Shown here: in pieces, positions 14,681-21,779 of the stretch | How positions within the stretch are numbered: position 1 is the stretch's first letter | How the letters are laid out: each line of letters starts with the position of its first letter | DNA from: an uncultured Bacilli bacterium | GTDB lineage: Bacteria > Bacillota_I > Bacilli_A > RF39 > UBA660 | Direction: 5' to 3' | NCBI GenBank assembly: GCA_944363695.1 | Contig: CALVUW010000003.1 | Location: 1-21,793, forward strand | DNA length: 21,793 bases | Notes under the pieces: generated by a model | What the model saw: only the letters and a program-made list of their open reading frames with translations | Databases searched by the model: none | What the model was told of the DNA's origin: nothing | Program-made: the position numbers and the translations under genes

Positions 14681-15082
14681 TTACCAAACATAAGCTAAAA
14701 CTTCGCCACCAATATTAAGTTTTCTTGCTTCTTTATCTGTCATAATTCCTTTTGAAGTTGATAGAATTGCAATTCCAAGTCCATTTAATACTCTTGGAAT
14801 TTCATCATTTTTGGCATAAACTCTAAGTCCTGGTTTTGAGATTCTCTTAAGTCCTGTAATAACTCTTTCTTTATTTTCACCATATTTTAGTGTTAGAATA
14901 ATCGTTCCTTGTACATCATTCTTTTCTACTTTATAGTCTGCAATAAATCCTTCTTCTTTTAGAATTCTTGCAATTTCTATTTTCATATTTGATGCAGGTA
15001 CACTTACTTCTTGATAACGCATTTGATTAGCATTACGAATTCTTGTTAACATATCTGCAATTGTATCTGTAACTACAGCCAT
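14681..15082 (-). CDS. rpsH: 30S ribosomal protein S8 (uS8)
   Basis: The product is 133 residues. S8 binds the central domain of 16S rRNA early in assembly; in Escherichia coli it also represses the spc operon, though that need not apply here. Segments: DTIADMLTRIRNANQMRYQE, PASNMKIEIARILKEEGFI, and the RNA-binding end LSTSKGIMTDKEARKLNIGG followed by EVLAYVW. Position after rpsN is usual. Confidence 0.99.
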   Translation of the reverse strand: MAVVTDTIADMLTRIRNANQMRYQEVSVPASNMKIEIARILKEEGFIADYKVEKNDVQGTIILTLKYGENKERVITGLKRISKPGLRVYAKNDEIPRVLNGLGIAILSTSKGIMTDKEARKLNIGGEVLAYVW

Positions 15083-15099
15083 GAATATCCTCCTTCCTT

Positions 15100-15285
15100 C
15101 TACCAGCTTGATTTTTTAACGCCTGGTATTTGTCCTTTATAAGCCAATTCGCGGAAGCAAATACGGCAGATTCCAAATTTGCTCATAACAGCATGTGGTC
15201 TACCACAACGTGCGCAACGACTATATTCACGCACTTTATATTTTGGCTTTCTACTTTGTTTTACAATCATACTTTTCTTTGCCAT
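15100..15285 (-). CDS. rpsN: 30S ribosomal protein S14, zinc-binding type (uS14)
   Basis: This 61-residue protein is the short, zinc-containing S14 found in many Gram-positives. C24-x2-C27 (CARC) and C40-x2-C43 (CRIC) are the zinc ligands. MAKKSMIVKQSRKPKYKVRE and the end GQIPGVKKSSW are family-typical. S14 lies in the 30S head near S3 and S10. The gene sits between rplE and rpsH with 12- and 17-base gaps. A zinc-free paralogue may exist elsewhere but is not in this window. Confidence 0.99.
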   Translation of the reverse strand: MAKKSMIVKQSRKPKYKVREYSRCARCGRPHAVMSKFGICRICFRELAYKGQIPGVKKSSW

Positions 15286-15297
15286 TTTTACCCTCCA

Positions 15298-15837
15298 TTA
15301 CTTTCTAAAAGGAATTCCAAGTCCTGCTAATAAATCATATGCTTCTTCATTCGTTTTGGCAGTGGTAACAAAGATAATATCCATACCACGCACTTTTACA
15401 ATTTCATCATAATTAATTTCTGAGAAAATTAATTGTTCTTTAATACCTAAAGTATAATTTCCACGTCCATCAAATGATTTTGGATTAACACCACGAAAGT
15501 CACGTACTTGTGGTAGAGAAATAGAAATTAACTTATCCACAAAATTATACATGTTGTCAGCACGTAACGTTACTTTACAACCAATGCTTTGTCCTTCACG
15601 AATTTTAAATCCAGCAATAGATTTCTTTGCTTTGGTAACAACTGGTCTTTGGCCAGAAATTTTCATTAGATCATTAACAGCAGCATCTAATAATTTAGAA
15701 TTTGTCGTTGCATCTCCAACTCCCATATTAATAACTACTTTTTCTAGTTTTGGTACTTCCATAATAGATTTATAGTTATATTTACTCATTAAACTTGGTA
15801 CAACTTCTTTTAGATATTTTTCTTTTAGGCGGTTCAT
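15298..15837 (-). CDS. rplE: 50S ribosomal protein L5 (uL5)
   Basis: The product is 179 residues. L5 binds 5S rRNA and makes the B1b bridge to S13. It begins MNRLKEKYLKEVVPSLMSKY; conserved parts are LEKVVINMGVGDA, RPVVTKAKKSIAGFKIREG, the PQVRDFRGVNPKSFDGRGNY segment and the end DLLAGLGIPFRK. GGAGGG precedes the ATG and rplX is 18 bases upstream. Confidence 0.99.
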   Translation of the reverse strand: MNRLKEKYLKEVVPSLMSKYNYKSIMEVPKLEKVVINMGVGDATTNSKLLDAAVNDLMKISGQRPVVTKAKKSIAGFKIREGQSIGCKVTLRADNMYNFVDKLISISLPQVRDFRGVNPKSFDGRGNYTLGIKEQLIFSEINYDEIVKVRGMDIIFVTTAKTNEEAYDLLAGLGIPFRK

Positions 15838-15855
15838 TTATTTACCCTCCTTCCA

Positions 15856-16164
15856 CTAGTCAAGTACTTCTTTTGACTTAGTACTGATTCTTACTTTTTT
15901 ATTATTTTTATCAATGGTATGTCCAATTCTTGTTCCTTTTTTAGTTTTAGGATCAACAATCATTACATTAGAAACATGAATAGGCGCTTCTATTTCTAGG
16001 ATACCACCAGATTCTTGTCCATTTCCTTTTTGATGTTTATGAACAATATGAACACCCTCAACAATAACTTTGTCTTCATTTCTAAGTGTTTTAATAATTT
16101 TACCAGTTTTACCTTTATCAGCACCAGAAATGACAACAACTTTGTCTCCTACTTTTAGCTTCAT
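15856..16164 (-). CDS. rplX: 50S ribosomal protein L24 (uL24)
   Basis: The product is 102 residues from the chosen start MKLKVGDKVVVISGADKGKT. That ATG has GGAGG 7 bases upstream. The frame could extend 10 residues, but that would overlap rplN and place the Shine-Dalgarno inside the gene. The N-terminal KOW motif (VGDKVVVISGADKGKTGKI) binds 23S rRNA during early 50S assembly. The rest (VEGVHIVHKHQK, RIGHTIDKNNKKVRISTKS) is ordinary. Confidence 0.98.
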   Translation of the reverse strand: MKLKVGDKVVVISGADKGKTGKIIKTLRNEDKVIVEGVHIVHKHQKGNGQESGGILEIEAPIHVSNVMIVDPKTKKGTRIGHTIDKNNKKVRISTKSKEVLD

Positions 16165-16174
16165 ATTTTCCTCC

Positions 16175-16543
16175 TTATAGTACTTCTTTAGCAAGAGATA
16201 CTATTTTCATATAATCTCTTTCGCGAAGTTCACGTGCTACCGGTCCAAAAATACGAGTTCCTACTGGGCTTTTATCATCACGAATGATAACACAAGCATT
16301 ATCATCAAATTTAATGTAGCTACCATCTTCTCTTCTAACACCTTGTTTAGAACGAACGATAACAGCTTTTACAACCTTTCCCTTTGGTATAGGTGAATTT
16401 GGAATCGCATTTTTTACAGTTGCCACTACTACATCACCAATATTAGCGGTTTTACGATGGCTTCCGCCAAGACACCGAATAACAAGTACTTCACGTGCAC
16501 CAGAATTATCAGCAACTTTTAATCTACTTTCCTGTTGTAACAT
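16175..16543 (-). CDS. rplN: 50S ribosomal protein L14 (uL14)
   Basis: The product is 122 residues and very conserved: MLQQESRLKVADNSGAREVL, then GGSHRKTANIGDVVVATVK, and IIRDDKSPVGTRIFGPVARE. L14 contacts L19 and 16S rRNA at an intersubunit bridge and is the binding site of the silencing factor RsfS. It follows rpsQ by 27 bases and precedes rplX by 10. No oddities. Confidence 0.99.
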   Translation of the reverse strand: MLQQESRLKVADNSGAREVLVIRCLGGSHRKTANIGDVVVATVKNAIPNSPIPKGKVVKAVIVRSKQGVRREDGSYIKFDDNACVIIRDDKSPVGTRIFGPVARELRERDYMKIVSLAKEVL

Positions 16544-16570
16544 AGATTACATCCTCCTTCTACTTTAGAG

Positions 16571-16831
16571 TTATAGAATAACTGCTTCTTTTACAATTTC
16601 TTTTAAGTAGAAATGTTTAGTCTTAGAAATCGGTTTCGTTTCTATAATTCTGACTACATCTCCTACTTTTGCTTTATTGGTTTCATCATGAACACTATAT
16701 TTCTTAGATGATTTTACTCTCTTATGATATAGTGGGTGCATTTTATGTGTTTCTACTAATACAGTAATGGTCTTGTCATTAGATGCACTAACTACTTTAC
16801 CAACTAATTCATGTCTTTTTCCTTTTTCCAT
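16571..16831 (-). CDS. rpsQ: 30S ribosomal protein S17 (uS17)
   Basis: The product is 86 residues from MEKGKRHELVGKVVSASNDK. This OB-fold protein binds 16S rRNA early in assembly. The middle part HPLYHKRVKSSKKYSVHDE and RIIETKPISKTKHF are conserved. I chose the ATG at 16831 because GGAGGG lies 8 bases upstream. A start 13 residues earlier would overlap rpmC and include the Shine-Dalgarno. The gap to rpmC is 13 bases. Confidence 0.98.
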   Translation of the reverse strand: MEKGKRHELVGKVVSASNDKTITVLVETHKMHPLYHKRVKSSKKYSVHDETNKAKVGDVVRIIETKPISKTKHFYLKEIVKEAVIL

Positions 16832-16844
16832 AAAATCTTCCCTC

Positions 16845-17048
16845 CTAATCAACTTTCGTTTCTCTTTCACGTTCTTTTAAAACGGTCTTTAATCTTGCTA
16901 CGGTGTGTCTCAATTCTCTAATACGTGAAGGCTTTTCTAAGTTTCCAGTTGCTTGTTGAAAACGTAAGTTGAATAGTTCTTCTTTACTTTCTTTTAACTT
17001 TTCCATGATTTCTTCATTAGAAAGTTCTCTTATTTCTTTCACCTTCAT
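16845..17048 (-). CDS. rpmC: 50S ribosomal protein L29 (uL29)
   Basis: This 67-residue two-helix protein lies beside the peptide exit and contacts trigger factor's neighbour L23. It starts MKVKEIRELSNEEIMEKLKE and has the family core ELFNLRFQQATGNLEKPSRI followed by RELRHTVARLKTVL. Its ATG overlaps the rplP stop by one base (TAATG), implying coupled translation. Confidence 0.98.
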   Translation of the reverse strand: MKVKEIRELSNEEIMEKLKESKEELFNLRFQQATGNLEKPSRIRELRHTVARLKTVLKERERETKVD

Positions 17049-17470
17049 TATGCTTCACCACCATTTTCTTTTTTCACAAATTTTGTGGCAATCGGTAACT
17101 TATGACTAGCTAGGCGTAATGCTTCTCTTGCAACTTCTTCAGAAACACCAGCAATTTCAAACATAATTTTGCCTTCTTTTACAACAGCTACCCATTCTTC
17201 TACGTTACCTTTACCTTTTCCTTGACGAGTACCGATAGCTTTCTTTGTTAGTGGCATATGTGGGAAAATATTAATCCACACTTTTCCGCCACGCTTCATG
17301 TAACGCGTCATAGCAACACGAGCTGCTTCGATTTGATTAGCTGTAATCCAAGCTCCTTCTTTTGCTTGTAATCCATATTCACCAAAATGAAGCTCTAGAT
17401 TACCTTTTGACTTGCCTTCGTAAGGTAATCTATGTACACGACGATATTTCGTTCTTGATGGAATTAACAT
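17048..17470 (-). CDS. rplP: 50S ribosomal protein L16 (uL16)
   Basis: The product is 140 residues. L16 sits near the A site and is needed for late 50S maturation. The start MLIPSRTKYRRVHRLPYEGK, the GAWITANQIEAARVAMTRYM segment, KRGGKVWINIFPHMPLTKK and the end LRLASHKLPIATKFV match the family. The ATG is separated from the rpsC stop by a single base, and the gene overlaps rpmC by one base. Confidence 0.99.
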   Translation of the reverse strand: MLIPSRTKYRRVHRLPYEGKSKGNLELHFGEYGLQAKEGAWITANQIEAARVAMTRYMKRGGKVWINIFPHMPLTKKAIGTRQGKGKGNVEEWVAVVKEGKIMFEIAGVSEEVAREALRLASHKLPIATKFVKKENGGEA

Positions 17471-17471
17471 A

Positions 17472-18125
17472 TTAATTACCTCCTTTAGCCTTTTTGTTAT
17501 TTAAAATTTCACCTTTATAAATCCATACTTTTACACCAATTTTTCCAAATGTTGTATCTGCTTCGCTTGTTGCATAATCAACATCTGCTCTTAGTGTATG
17601 TAGTGGAATCGTACCTTCTGTATATCCTTCACTACGGGCCATATCAGCACCACCTAAGCGTCCAGATACTTGTGTTTTGATTCCTTTAGCACCCGCTTTC
17701 ATAGCATTTCTAATTGCACGTTTTTGCGCCATTCTAAATGAAGCACGATTGCTAATTTGACTAGCAATAGAATCTGCTACTAATTGGGCATTTAAATCTG
17801 CTTTTTTAATATCAACAATAGAAATTTGGATGTCTTCTCCTACAGCATTAGACATAGCTTTCTTTAACTTTGTGATCTCTTCACCACCACGACCAATAAT
17901 AACACCTGGTTTTGAAGTATGAATGGTAACTTCACATTTTTTCGCAGTACGTTCAATTTCTACTTTAGCAATACCTGCATTCTTTAAGTTCTTAGCAATA
18001 TAATCACGAATCTTAAGATCACGTGCTAAGGTATCAGAAAAGTCTTTTTTACCAGCGTACCATTTAGCTTCCCAATCTTTGTTGATACCAAGTCTAAGTC
18101 CATTTGGACTAACTTTCTGTCCCAT
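17472..18125 (-). CDS. rpsC: 30S ribosomal protein S3 (uS3)
   Basis: The product is 217 residues. S3 lies at the mRNA entry site and helps unwind mRNA. It begins MGQKVSPNGLRLGINKDWEA. The type II KH domain carries KPGVIIGRGGEEITKLKK, with the GxxG loop. The C-terminal domain has KGIKTQVSGRLGGADMARSE and VDYATSEADTTFGKIGVKVW. Spacing to rplV is 12 bases. Length is at the short end of the usual 210-230. Confidence 0.99.
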   Translation of the reverse strand: MGQKVSPNGLRLGINKDWEAKWYAGKKDFSDTLARDLKIRDYIAKNLKNAGIAKVEIERTAKKCEVTIHTSKPGVIIGRGGEEITKLKKAMSNAVGEDIQISIVDIKKADLNAQLVADSIASQISNRASFRMAQKRAIRNAMKAGAKGIKTQVSGRLGGADMARSEGYTEGTIPLHTLRADVDYATSEADTTFGKIGVKVWIYKGEILNNKKAKGGN

Positions 18126-18137
18126 TATTGTTCCTCC

Positions 18138-18479
18138 TTATTTTTTCTCAGCCACTTTAATCACGATGTGACTTGTTCTTTTATCATTATGTCCAATATG
18201 TCCACGAGAATCAAACATCGGTCTTTTATAAACTGGACCAGCGTCAACTCTTGCTTCACTGACATATAGATTATCTTTATCTAATCCATTATTATTTACA
18301 GCATTGCTAATAGCAGAAAGTAATACTTTTTTTGTCATCACTGCTGCTTTTTTATTTGTATTTTCTAAAATAGCAAGGGCATCACTCACCTTCTTGCCAC
18401 GAATAGTATCTACGACAAGACGAGCCTTAATAGGAGAGATCCGTTGCATTTTAGCAATAGCTTTTACTTCGTTTTCCAT
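18138..18479 (-). CDS. rplV: 50S ribosomal protein L22 (uL22) with divergent tunnel hairpin
   Basis: The product is 113 residues. The globular part is normal (RISPIKARLVVDTIRGKKVS, KKVLLSAISNAVNNN). The long beta-hairpin of L22 reaches the exit-tunnel constriction. In E. coli its tip reads MPRAKGRADRIL between KRI and KRTSH. Here the same-length stretch at 88-99 reads MFDSRGHIGHND, between KRP and KRTSH. Most of the arginines and both alanines are replaced, with His and Asp instead; only the central Gly is kept. The DNA reads cleanly through this part, so it is not a frameshift. The variant could be a trait of the lineage. The gene is 28 bases after rpsS. Confidence 0.98.
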   Translation of the reverse strand: MENEVKAIAKMQRISPIKARLVVDTIRGKKVSDALAILENTNKKAAVMTKKVLLSAISNAVNNNGLDKDNLYVSEARVDAGPVYKRPMFDSRGHIGHNDKRTSHIVIKVAEKK

Positions 18480-18507
18480 ATTTTATTCTCCTTCCTTCTA
18501 GTCCTTC

Positions 18508-18777
18508 CTATTTTTTCTTATCAGAACCATGTCCACCACATTTACGCGTTAAAGCAAATTCACCAAGTTTATGTCCTACCATATCTTCAGTAACATAAAC
18601 CGGAATAAATTCTTTTCCGTTGTGAACTGCAAACGTATGGCCAATAAAATCAGGGAAAATTGTTGAACGGCGTGACCAAGTTTTGATTACTTCTTTTTTG
18701 CCATTTTTATTTAATTCTTGAACCTTTTTTAGTAATCTATCAAATACATAAGGTCCCTTTTTTAAACTTCTAGCCAT
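18508..18777 (-). CDS. rpsS: 30S ribosomal protein S19 (uS19)
   Basis: The product is 89 residues. S19 lies in the 30S head with S13 and forms a bridge to the large subunit. MARSLKKGPYVFDRLLKKVQ, IKTWSRRSTIFPDFIGHTFA and VTEDMVGHKLGEFALTR are conserved. The end KCGGHGSDKKK differs a little from the common YRGHAADKK. GGAGG precedes the ATG; the gap to rplB is 12 bases. Confidence 0.99.
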   Translation of the reverse strand: MARSLKKGPYVFDRLLKKVQELNKNGKKEVIKTWSRRSTIFPDFIGHTFAVHNGKEFIPVYVTEDMVGHKLGEFALTRKCGGHGSDKKK

Positions 18778-18789
18778 TTAAATCTCCTC

Positions 18790-19620
18790 CTATTTACTTC
18801 CACGACGACGAACAATATATTTGTCTGTCTGTTTATTGTTTCTAGTTTTATAACCAAGGGCTGGTTTACCCCAAGGTGTAAGTGGTGCCTTACGTCCGAT
18901 TGGTGCACGTCCTTCACCACCACCATGTGGATGGTCATTAGGGTTCATAACAGAACCACGAACAGTTGGACGAATACCTAGGTGACGTTTACGACCAGCT
19001 TTCCCTAGTTTTACTAAAGAGCTATCTTCATTTCCTACGACACCGATAGTTGCCATACAAGTACCAAGTACTTTTCTTTGTTCACCACTAGATAAGCGAA
19101 TCATAACATAATTCCCTTCACGTCCTAAAATTTGAGCAGAAGTACCAGCACTTCTAGCTAGTTCTCCACCCTTACCTGGACGAAGTTCAATATTATGAAT
19201 AACAGTACCTACTGGAATATTGATAATCGGTAGAGCATTTCCTACTTTAATATCAGCATTTTCACTAGCGACAATTCGCTCACCAACTTTTAAGCCTTTA
19301 GGAGCGATAATATATCTTTTTTCACCATCTAGATAATTAATTAACGCAATATTAGCTGTTCTATTTGGATCATACTCAATACTAGCTACCACACCTTCAA
19401 TATCGAATTTATTTCTCTTAAAGTCAATAACACGATATTTACGTTTTACACCGCCACCTTGATGACGCACTGTAATCTTACCTTGATTGTTACGTCCTGC
19501 TTGTTTCTTTAGCGTTTTAGTAAGACTCTTCTCTGGTGTTGTCTTCGTAATTTCTTCATTGACTAGAGTACTCATTTTTCTACGTCCTGGTGTAGTAGGT
19601 TTATAATTTCTAATTGCCAT
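18790..19620 (-). CDS. rplB: 50S ribosomal protein L2 (uL2)
   Basis: The product is 276 residues, a normal length. L2 is needed for subunit joining and peptidyl transferase activity. MAIRNYKPTTPGRRKMSTL begins the protein and GRNNQGKITVRHQGGGVKRK follows at 42-61. The C-terminal MNPNDHPHGGGEGRAPIGRK contains H230, equivalent to the functionally important His229 of E. coli. The end KPALGYKTRNNKQTDKYIVR is typical. Gaps are 14 bases to rplW and 12 to rpsS. Confidence 0.99.
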   Translation of the reverse strand: MAIRNYKPTTPGRRKMSTLVNEEITKTTPEKSLTKTLKKQAGRNNQGKITVRHQGGGVKRKYRVIDFKRNKFDIEGVVASIEYDPNRTANIALINYLDGEKRYIIAPKGLKVGERIVASENADIKVGNALPIINIPVGTVIHNIELRPGKGGELARSAGTSAQILGREGNYVMIRLSSGEQRKVLGTCMATIGVVGNEDSSLVKLGKAGRKRHLGIRPTVRGSVMNPNDHPHGGGEGRAPIGRKAPLTPWGKPALGYKTRNNKQTDKYIVRRRGSK

Positions 19621-19634
19621 TATTGTTCCTCCTT

Positions 19635-19916
19635 CTAACCAAGATCAATTTGTTGTCCATCTGCTAAGGTTACGATTGCTTTTTTATATCTATTCGTAAG
19701 TCCGCTATAACGTCCAACTCTTCTTTTCTTAGGTTTTACATTAATTGTTCTAATTTCTTTTACCTGTACTTTAAAAATCTTTTCGATTGCTAATTTAATT
19801 TCTGTTTTATTAGCTTTTACATCTACTTTAAAGACATATTGACCAATTTGACCTTGGGCTCCACTCTTTTCTGTAATAACAGGTGCTTTAATAATTTCTA
19901 AATACTTCGTATCCAT
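19635..19916 (-). CDS. rplW: 50S ribosomal protein L23 (uL23)
   Basis: The product is 93 residues. L23 forms the docking site for trigger factor and SRP at the tunnel exit. KAPVITEKSGAQ, YVFKVDVKANKTEIKLAIEK and the basic loop NVKPKKRRVGRYSGLTNRYK fit the family. Its ATG overlaps the rplD stop by one base (TAATG). Confidence 0.99.
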   Translation of the reverse strand: MDTKYLEIIKAPVITEKSGAQGQIGQYVFKVDVKANKTEIKLAIEKIFKVQVKEIRTINVKPKKRRVGRYSGLTNRYKKAIVTLADGQQIDLG

Positions 19917-20542
19917 TATTTAAGAGCCTCCTCTACTTTTGCTAATGCATCTGATGTAAAGACTACTACATCGGCATTAACTAAATCTAATACGTTGATT
20001 TCATAATCAGCAAGTAGTGCTACGTTTGCTAAGTTGCGTGATGATAAAATAACATTTTCATCAAAATTATCAACGATAAATAGCACTTTCTTTTCATCAA
20101 CACCTAAAGTTTTTAATAAAGAAAGCATTTCTTTTGTTTTTGGTGTTCCAAATACTAATTCTTCTAGCACAATTACTTCTTTATCATTAAATTTATGTGA
20201 TAAAGCACTCTTCAATGCTAGACGTCTTTCTTTACGATTTTGTTTTTTGCTGTAATCACGAGGTACTGGCGTTCCATAACGACCACCACCTACCCATTGT
20301 ACAGCACGAATTGAACCTTGACGTGCATGTCCTGTTCCTTTTTGTCTCCAAGGTTTGCGTCCTCCACCACTTACTTCAGAACGATTTTTGGTGGAATGAG
20401 TACCTTGGCGTAATGATGCTTGTGCAAGGATAATCGCATCATATAAAACTTTATCATTTGGGGTAATACCAAATACTTCTTCATTTAATTTTAACTCATT
20501 TACTTTTTCACCTTTAAGATCTAAAAGTTCTACCTTTTTCAT
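19916..20542 (-). CDS. rplD: 50S ribosomal protein L4 (uL4)
   Basis: The product is 208 residues from MKKVELLDLKGEKVNELKLN. I chose the ATG at 20542 because AGGAGG lies 6 bases upstream. An 8-residue longer start would contain that site. L4 binds 23S rRNA, and its extended loop (about 45-95) reaches the exit-tunnel constriction: RSEVSGGGRKPWRQKGTGHA, then RQGSIRAVQWVGGGRYG. The His in GTGHARQG replaces the Arg usual in other bacteria. In E. coli L4 also represses the S10 operon. Here a hairpin in the 49-base gap after rplC touches the rplD ribosome binding site. Confidence 0.98.
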   Translation of the reverse strand: MKKVELLDLKGEKVNELKLNEEVFGITPNDKVLYDAIILAQASLRQGTHSTKNRSEVSGGGRKPWRQKGTGHARQGSIRAVQWVGGGRYGTPVPRDYSKKQNRKERRLALKSALSHKFNDKEVIVLEELVFGTPKTKEMLSLLKTLGVDEKKVLFIVDNFDENVILSSRNLANVALLADYEINVLDLVNADVVVFTSDALAKVEEALK

Positions 20543-20555
20543 GATTTTCCTCCTT

Positions 20556-20591
20556 TCATCACACATCTACTGTTTTGTTATACTGTGATGA
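20556..20591 (-). promoter_or_regulatory. Hairpin between rplC and rplD, next to the rplD ribosome binding site
   Basis: TCATCACA (20591-20584) and TGTGATGA (20563-20556) pair perfectly for 8 bp around a 20-base loop. The 5' arm begins directly after the rplC stop. The 3' arm ends one base before AGGAGG (20554-20549) of rplD. It fills most of the operon's longest internal gap. No U-run follows, so it is not a terminator. A role in rplD translation or mRNA stability is an inference. Confidence 0.5.
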
Positions 20592-21332
20592 TTATTCTGA
20601 CTGTTCTACTGGTGCTTCTTCACTAGCAGGTACTTCAGTTGTAACCGGTTCTTCTACTTCTTCGGCTACTTCATAAGTAATTAAGTCAGCTGCGGCATTT
20701 TTCTTACCAGGCTTTTTAACAGCCGTTTTAATAACAACCAAGCTCTTTTTAGGGCCAGGTACATTACCTTTAATTAATAATACGTTATTTTCCAAATCAA
20801 CGGCTACTACCTCTAAGTTTTGAACCGTTACTTTGACATTACCCATTTGTCCTGGTAATTTTTTACCCTTTAAGACATGCATTGGTCTCATCGTTCCTAA
20901 AGAACCAACACCTCTATGATATTGTGAACCATGTCCCATTGGACCACGGCTTTGATTGTGACGTTTAATAACACCTTGGAAACCTTTTCCTTTACTGATG
21001 CCACTAACATCAACAATTTCCCCTGCTTCAAAAATACTAGCATCAATTACTTGTCCTAAGGTGTAATCACTAGTATTAACTCCTCTAATTTCTCTTAAGA
21101 AGCGCTTAGGAGCAGTATCTGCTTTTTTCAAATGTCCCATTTTTGGTTTTGAGCTTTTCTTTTCACTAATGGTTTCATAGCCAAGTTGAATCGCTTCATA
21201 ACCATCTTTTTCTGTTGTTTTAATTTGTGTTACCACGTTAGGTTCTACTTCTACAACAGTAACCGGAATTAATTTACCTTCCTTAGTAAATACTTGGGTC
21301 ATCCCGATTTTCTTACCTAAGATTCCTTTCAT
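20592..21332 (-). CDS. rplC: 50S ribosomal protein L3 (uL3) with an acidic C-terminal tail
   Basis: The product is 246 residues; usual bacterial L3 is about 205-215. The core is normal: MKGILGKKIGMTQVFTKEGK, DVSGISKGKGFQGVIKRHNQ and GPMGHGSQYHRGVGSLGTMR, then GKKLPGQMGNVKVTVQNLEV. The loop near GSQYHR reaches toward the peptidyl transferase centre. From about 209 an extra tail follows; residues 221-246 have ten Glu and no Lys or Arg. Extended L3 tails occur in some Mollicutes and relatives; function is unknown. The rpsJ gap is 12 bases. Confidence 0.98.
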   Translation of the reverse strand: MKGILGKKIGMTQVFTKEGKLIPVTVVEVEPNVVTQIKTTEKDGYEAIQLGYETISEKKSSKPKMGHLKKADTAPKRFLREIRGVNTSDYTLGQVIDASIFEAGEIVDVSGISKGKGFQGVIKRHNQSRGPMGHGSQYHRGVGSLGTMRPMHVLKGKKLPGQMGNVKVTVQNLEVVAVDLENNVLLIKGNVPGPKKSLVVIKTAVKKPGKKNAAADLITYEVAEEVEEPVTTEVPASEEAPVEQSE

Positions 21333-21344
21333 TTCTTCCTCCTA

Positions 21345-21656
21345 TTATATTGTTTTAATTTGAATATCGACACCACTTGGTAAATCCAATCTGCTAAGCG
21401 CATCAATCGTATCTTTACTTGGATTTTTAATGTCAATTAATCTTTTGTGCGTGCGCATTTCGAATTGTTCACGTGAATCTTTATCTTTATGAACAGCACG
21501 CAAAATTGTGAATTTTTCAATTTCAGTTGGTAGTGGTACAGGTCCTGAAATTTCTCCTCCACTTCTTTTAATTGTTTCCACAATTTTCGTTACAGCATTA
21601 TCAAGCACACGATGGTCATATGCCTTTAACTTAATGCGGACTTTCTGTGTTGACAT
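21345..21656 (-). CDS. rpsJ: 30S ribosomal protein S10 (uS10), also transcription factor NusE
   Basis: The product is 103 residues. S10 sits in the 30S head and, as NusE, joins NusB and NusG in antitermination complexes. It begins MSTQKVRIKLKAYDHRVLDN and has IKRSGGEISGPVPLPTEIEK and the FEMRTHKRLIDI segment. GGGAGG lies 8-9 bases upstream of the ATG. It is the first gene of the operon. Confidence 0.99.
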   Translation of the reverse strand: MSTQKVRIKLKAYDHRVLDNAVTKIVETIKRSGGEISGPVPLPTEIEKFTILRAVHKDKDSREQFEMRTHKRLIDIKNPSKDTIDALSRLDLPSGVDIQIKTI

Positions 21657-21672
21657 ATTTTATCCTCCCTTC

Positions 21673-21774
21673 GCCTATATCTGGTATAGACTTGCTCCGT
21701 GCGAATAACCTGATAGCTAGTTAACAACTTAACCTGGCGTATCAGCAACCTCTCACATCTAAGCAGTCACACGT
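21673..21774 (-). ncRNA. Structured leader of the S10 operon (putative ribosomal-protein leader)
   Basis: GACTGCT (21768-21762) pairs with AGCAAGTC (21696-21689) through one bulged A, closing a domain. Inside are GTG/CAC, CTGATA/TATCAG, and a tip hairpin GGTTAA-GTTG-TTAACT. The segment GTGAGAGGTTGCTGATACGC looks like a conserved single-stranded/loop motif of such leaders in Bacilli, from memory. A small hairpin CTATA-CCAGA-TATAG follows, just upstream of the rpsJ ribosome binding site. No U-run is present, so control would be translational or by stability. L4 is the known regulator in other bacteria, but the ligand here is unknown. Confidence 0.7.
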
Positions 21775-21779
21775 ATTTA

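Noticed and set aside
16165..16194. Longer rplX start overlapping rplN
   Set aside because: The 10 added residues have no family match and include the Shine-Dalgarno of the true start; the same reasoning excludes longer rpsQ and rplD starts.
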